Source: Streptomyces roseochromogenus subsp. oscitans DS 12.976
GTDB taxonomy: Bacteria > Actinomycetota > Actinomycetes > Streptomycetales > Streptomycetaceae
DNA length: 26,622 nucleotides
NCBI RefSeq assembly: GCF_000497445.1
Contig: NZ_CM002285.1
Location: 2,898,470 to 2,925,091, forward strand
Direction: 5' to 3'
The position numbers and the translations under genes were made by a program. Below the pieces are notes generated by a model, which had not been told where the DNA came from, ran no database searches, and saw nothing but the letters and a program-made list of their open reading frames with translations. Positions 23,700 through 26,622 of this stretch are shown here, one piece after another. Positions within the stretch are counted from its first letter, which is position 1; each line of letters begins with the position of its first letter.

Positions 23700-25127
23700 A
23701 TGCGCCGTTCGAAAATCGTCTGTACTCTCGGCCCCGCGGTCGACTCCCACGAGATGCTCGTCTCGATGATCGAGGCCGGCATGAATGTGGCCCGGTTCAA
23801 CTTCAGCCACGGCACCCACGCCGAGCACCAGGCGCGGTACGACCGCGTCCGGGCCGCGGCCAAGGAGACCGGCCGGGCCATCGGCGTCCTCGCCGACCTG
23901 CAGGGCCCGAAGATCCGCCTGGAGACCTTCGCCGAGGGTCCGGTCGAGCTGGAGCGCGGTGACGAGTTCGTCATCACGACCGAGGACGTACCGGGCGACA
24001 AGCACATCTGCGGTACGACGTACAAGGGGCTGCCGGGCGACGTCTCGCGCGGCGACCAGGTCCTGATCAACGACGGCAACGTCGAGCTGAAGGTCCTGGA
24101 CGTCGAGGGCCCCCGGGTCAAGACGATCGTCATCGAGGGCGGTGTCATCTCCGACCACAAGGGCATCAACCTGCCCGGCGCGGCCGTCAACGTGCCCGCG
24201 CTGAGCGAGAAGGACGTCGAGGACCTGCGCTTCGCCCTCCGCATGGGCTGCGACATGGTCGCGCTGTCCTTCGTCCGGGACGCCAAGGACGTCCAGGACG
24301 TGCACCGTGTCATGGACGAGGAGGGCCGCCGGGTCCCGGTCATCGCCAAGGTGGAGAAGCCGCAGGCGGTGCAGAACATGGAGGACGTCGTCGCGGCCTT
24401 CGACGCCGTGATGGTGGCCCGTGGTGACCTGGCCGTCGAGTACCCGCTCGAAAAGGTCCCGATGGTGCAGAAGCGCCTGATCGAGCTGTGCCGGCGCAAC
24501 GCCAAGCCGGTGATCGTGGCGACCCAGATGATGGAGTCGATGATCACCAACTCCCGTCCGACCCGCGCCGAGGCCTCCGACGTGGCCAACGCGATCCTGG
24601 ACGGCGCCGACGCGGTCATGCTGAGCGCCGAGTCGTCGGTGGGCGCCTACCCGGTCGAGACGGTCAAGACGATGTCGAAGATCGTCAAGGCGGCCGAGGA
24701 GGAACTGCTCTCCAAGGGCCTGCAGCCGCTGGTGCCGGGCAAGAAGCCGCGCACGCAGGGCGGTTCGGTGGCCCGCGCGGCCTGCGAGATCGCGGACTTC
24801 CTCGGCGGCAAGGGTCTGATCGCCTTCACCCAGTCGGGTGATACCGCGCGCCGGCTGTCCCGCTACCGCGCGGCCCAGCCGATCCTCGCCTTCACCACCG
24901 ACGAGGGCACCCGCAACCAGCTGACCCTGAGCTGGGGCGTGGAGCCCCACGTCGTCCCCTTCGTCAACAGCACCGACGAGATGGTGGACATGGTCGACCA
25001 GGAGCTGGCCAAGCTGGGCCGCTTCAACCCCGGTGACACGGTGATCATCACCGCCGGCTCGCCCCCCGGCGTCCCCGGCACCACCAACATGGTCCGCGTG
25101 CACCACCTGGGCGCGCAGATCAACTGA
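23700..25127 (+). CDS. pyk: Pyruvate kinase
   Basis: The 475-residue enzyme makes pyruvate and ATP from phosphoenolpyruvate, the last step of glycolysis. Motifs: KIVCTLGPA at the N-terminus, ARFNFSHG (about 31-38), B domain (about 70-165), catalytic IAKVEKPQAV, the metal-binding MVARGDLAVEYPLEKVP, and PVIVATQMMESMITNSRPTR with AEASDVANAILDGADAVMLS. The C-terminal allosteric domain is complete (about 335-475). Start ATG 23700 is certain from the conserved MRRSKIVCTLGP. It follows ackA on the same strand but has its own upstream palindrome and possible promoter. Ends just before a strong terminator. Confidence 0.96.
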   Translation: MRRSKIVCTLGPAVDSHEMLVSMIEAGMNVARFNFSHGTHAEHQARYDRVRAAAKETGRAIGVLADLQGPKIRLETFAEGPVELERGDEFVITTEDVPGDKHICGTTYKGLPGDVSRGDQVLINDGNVELKVLDVEGPRVKTIVIEGGVISDHKGINLPGAAVNVPALSEKDVEDLRFALRMGCDMVALSFVRDAKDVQDVHRVMDEEGRRVPVIAKVEKPQAVQNMEDVVAAFDAVMVARGDLAVEYPLEKVPMVQKRLIELCRRNAKPVIVATQMMESMITNSRPTRAEASDVANAILDGADAVMLSAESSVGAYPVETVKTMSKIVKAAEEELLSKGLQPLVPGKKPRTQGGSVARAACEIADFLGGKGLIAFTQSGDTARRLSRYRAAQPILAFTTDEGTRNQLTLSWGVEPHVVPFVNSTDEMVDMVDQELAKLGRFNPGDTVIITAGSPPGVPGTTNMVRVHHLGAQIN

Positions 25128-25154
25128 CAGGCTCCGTAAGGGCCTTGTACGGCA

Positions 25155-25189
25155 CTGAGGGCGCCCCCTGGACCAGGGGGCGCCCTCAG
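25155..25189. terminator. Strong hairpin terminator after pyk
   Basis: A perfect 16-bp inverted repeat (CTGAGGGCGCCCCCTG 25155-25170 / CAGGGGGCGCCCTCAG 25174-25189) with a 3-base loop lies between pyk and the convergent secreted-protein gene, 28 and 37 bases from their stops. It can end both transcripts. Confidence 0.85.
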
Positions 25190-25225
25190 CTGTGTTGCGG
25201 CTCCCGAACGGGCTTGTGGGACCGG

Positions 25226-26581
25226 TCAGTTGTCGGTCGTGTACACATGCATGCCGGGCACGTGCAGGTTGCCGCCGAACTGAGCGGCCTGGACCACCTT
25301 CACATTGGTGAAGTAGATCAGCGGCAGGTTCAGCGGGGGCGGGCTGTCGGGCGTGAACGTCATCGGGATCAGGCCGAAGAGGTTGCCCGAGATGCTCTCG
25401 GTGTACATCGTGGTGGCGCCGCCCCGGATGGTGGACGTCGAGCCCTTGGCCGCCTGTACGTGGTAGGTCTTGCCCGAGAGCTTGTCCTTCACCGTCTGGT
25501 GCAGGTCCCCGATGTCCGTGCCGCCGGAGATGACGTACTTCAGCACCTTCTTCGTGGTCCCGGACGCCGTCTTCACCTCGACGATGCCCTGGTAGTCGGC
25601 GCCCTTGAGCAGCAGCGAGCTGGCGTCCAGGTACCAGGGGTCGTCCGCCACCGGCACCTTGTTGTCGACGCCGCCCTGGTCGGTCGTGGCCGCCGGGCAG
25701 TTCCCCGCCGAGGTGCTGGAGCTCGCGGACGGGCTCGGCGTGGCCGACCCGGCCGCCTTGGCCGTGTCCTGCACCGTCTTGGAGACCGAGCCGGTGGTGT
25801 TCTTGACGGTGTCGGTGGCCTTCTTGACCGTGTCACCGACCGCGTTGCCGGCACTGGAGACGGTGCCGTTGACGGTGTCGGAGACCTTGGAACCGGACGA
25901 CGACGAGTCCGAGGACTTGCGCGCCGACGGCGTCGCGGACGGCGACGGGCTCGCGGAGGGGGATCCGGAGTCCGTGCTGCCGCCAGTGAGGATGCCGCCG
26001 AGCGTGTCGCCGATGCTGCCCAGCAGACCGCCGCTGCTCTTGGACGCCGACGGGGTGGGCGTGGCCGTGTCACCGGACGAACCCGACGATCCCGAGCCGG
26101 AGCCCGAGGCGGAGGGGTCCGATGTCGCGGTCGGCGTGGGCGAGGCCTTGTCGCCGGAACCTGAACCCGACGAAGAGGTCGTGCCCGAGTCGCCGGACTT
26201 CGTGTCCTTGGCGCTGTCGCTCGCCGAGGGCGTCGGCGTGGCCGTGTCCGCGGACTTGCTCGCCGAAGCGGAGGGCGACGGCGACGCCGAGGCGCTCTTG
26301 GAGCCGTCCAGCGCCTTGACGCAGTCCTTGTACTCGTCGGCCGTCAGGCTCTTGGAGGCCGGCGACGGGGACGGGCTGCCACCGCTGTCCGCGAGGGCGA
26401 GCGTGGACGTGAAGCCCATGCCCATCAGCACCGCCGTCGGCATCGCCACGGAGGCGATCGCCTTGCCCGCCGGCATGTGGAACCTGGTGAACAGCGGCTT
26501 TCTGGGGGCCGCATGGCGGGGCCCGGTTCTCCCGCGGGACCCGTCCTCGTCGGTCCCTCGGGTCACCTCGTCAGCCGGCAC
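25226..26581 (-). CDS. Secreted Ser/Pro/Thr/Ala-rich protein of unknown function
   Basis: The 451-residue protein has a charged N-region (RGRTGPRHAAPRKPLFTRFH), a hydrophobic signal segment (about 37-63, ending near LALADS), and then a low-complexity region (about 66-300) with many SPSPSAS-type and SGSGSG runs. Within it, DTVNGTVSSAGNAVGDTVKK and what follows (about 230-275) is a repeating amphipathic pattern. The C-terminal domain (about 290-451) is globular-looking, with IRGGATTMYTESISGNLFGL and PMTFTPDSPPPLNLP, similar in style to Streptomyces secreted proteins sometimes labelled cholesterol esterase/DUF6230; I am not sure of that link. Only two cysteines (C85, C about 292) are seen in the mature part. 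GTG 26581 has GGGAGG 4 bases upstream. No enzyme motif is visible; a cell-surface or wall role is a guess. Confidence 0.7.
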   Translation of the reverse strand: MPADEVTRGTDEDGSRGRTGPRHAAPRKPLFTRFHMPAGKAIASVAMPTAVLMGMGFTSTLALADSGGSPSPSPASKSLTADEYKDCVKALDGSKSASASPSPSASASKSADTATPTPSASDSAKDTKSGDSGTTSSSGSGSGDKASPTPTATSDPSASGSGSGSSGSSGDTATPTPSASKSSGGLLGSIGDTLGGILTGGSTDSGSPSASPSPSATPSARKSSDSSSSGSKVSDTVNGTVSSAGNAVGDTVKKATDTVKNTTGSVSKTVQDTAKAAGSATPSPSASSSTSAGNCPAATTDQGGVDNKVPVADDPWYLDASSLLLKGADYQGIVEVKTASGTTKKVLKYVISGGTDIGDLHQTVKDKLSGKTYHVQAAKGSTSTIRGGATTMYTESISGNLFGLIPMTFTPDSPPPLNLPLIYFTNVKVVQAAQFGGNLHVPGMHVYTTDN

Positions 26582-26622
26582 TGTGCCTCCCGTTCGCCCC
26601 GTTGGCCGGGCTCGTTCCTGAC

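Noticed and set aside
21873..25106. A 1,077-codon open frame on the minus strand across pta, ackA and pyk
   Set aside because: It is the mirror of three certain genes; its residues are Arg/Gly/Asp/Val-rich with no domain, as expected from GC-biased codons read backwards. Similar long mirrors at 4016-6391, 8384-10267 and 2266-3900 were dropped for the same reason.

Overview
The window is very GC-rich, with strong third-position G/C bias, GTG and TTG starts, 4-base gene overlaps and GC-only hairpin terminators. Together with the gene content and order (treS-pep2-glgB at one end, pfkA / pta-ackA / pyk at the other) this points to a Streptomyces chromosome or a very close actinomycete. I see no prophage, CRISPR array, tRNA or rRNA. 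Most of the window is core chromosome; the only mobile-element trace is a short decayed TnpB-like remnant.

Layout. Bases 2-3966 (+) carry the end of trehalose synthase treS, maltokinase pep2 and branching enzyme glgB, the trehalose-to-alpha-glucan (GlgE) pathway. Bases 4124-8198 (-) carry a HelD-type RNA polymerase-recycling helicase, a short AT-rich locus that looks like a small RNA gene, thioredoxin trxA translationally coupled to a MerR regulator, and a DUF2127-like membrane protein. Bases 8199-8554 have no intact gene; they hold a TnpB zinc-ribbon remnant and a strong hairpin. Bases 8555-11055 hold a 14-helix MFS exporter and its divergent TetR regulator, with three palindromic operators between them. 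Bases 11162-15022 hold a DctA-type dicarboxylate carrier divergent from a CitA/DcuS-type sensor kinase and a CitB/DcuR-type response regulator. Bases 15157-18222 hold a sugar ABC importer (lipoprotein and two permeases, no ATPase) preceded by a DasR-like operator. Bases 18361-25127 hold a tandem helix-turn-helix protein, convergent 6-phosphofructokinase, then phosphate acetyltransferase, acetate kinase and pyruvate kinase. Bases 25226-26581 (-) encode a secreted Ser/Pro/Thr-rich protein of unknown function.

How it fits together. Much of the window concerns carbon flow: storage glucan, dicarboxylate and sugar uptake, the committed and final steps of glycolysis, and acetate overflow through acetyl phosphate. 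The middle block adds redox (MerR-Trx), transcription recycling (HelD) and drug efflux (TetR-MFS).

The most interesting element is at about 6388-6518. A near-consensus promoter (TTGACA, 18-base spacer, TATACT) points right, with its -35 box over the first codons of the divergent helD. It is followed by an 8-bp stem-loop and a textbook intrinsic terminator with a T6 tract, and by no ORF. It looks like a roughly 95-nt small RNA, partly antisense to the predicted helD leader. Other leads are a leaderless merR-trxA promoter with a MerR-style 19-bp spacer, a 13/16 match to the DasR site before the sugar importer, and a dctA promoter with upstream GTTCA repeats. All promoter, operator and RNA calls come from reading the sequence alone.
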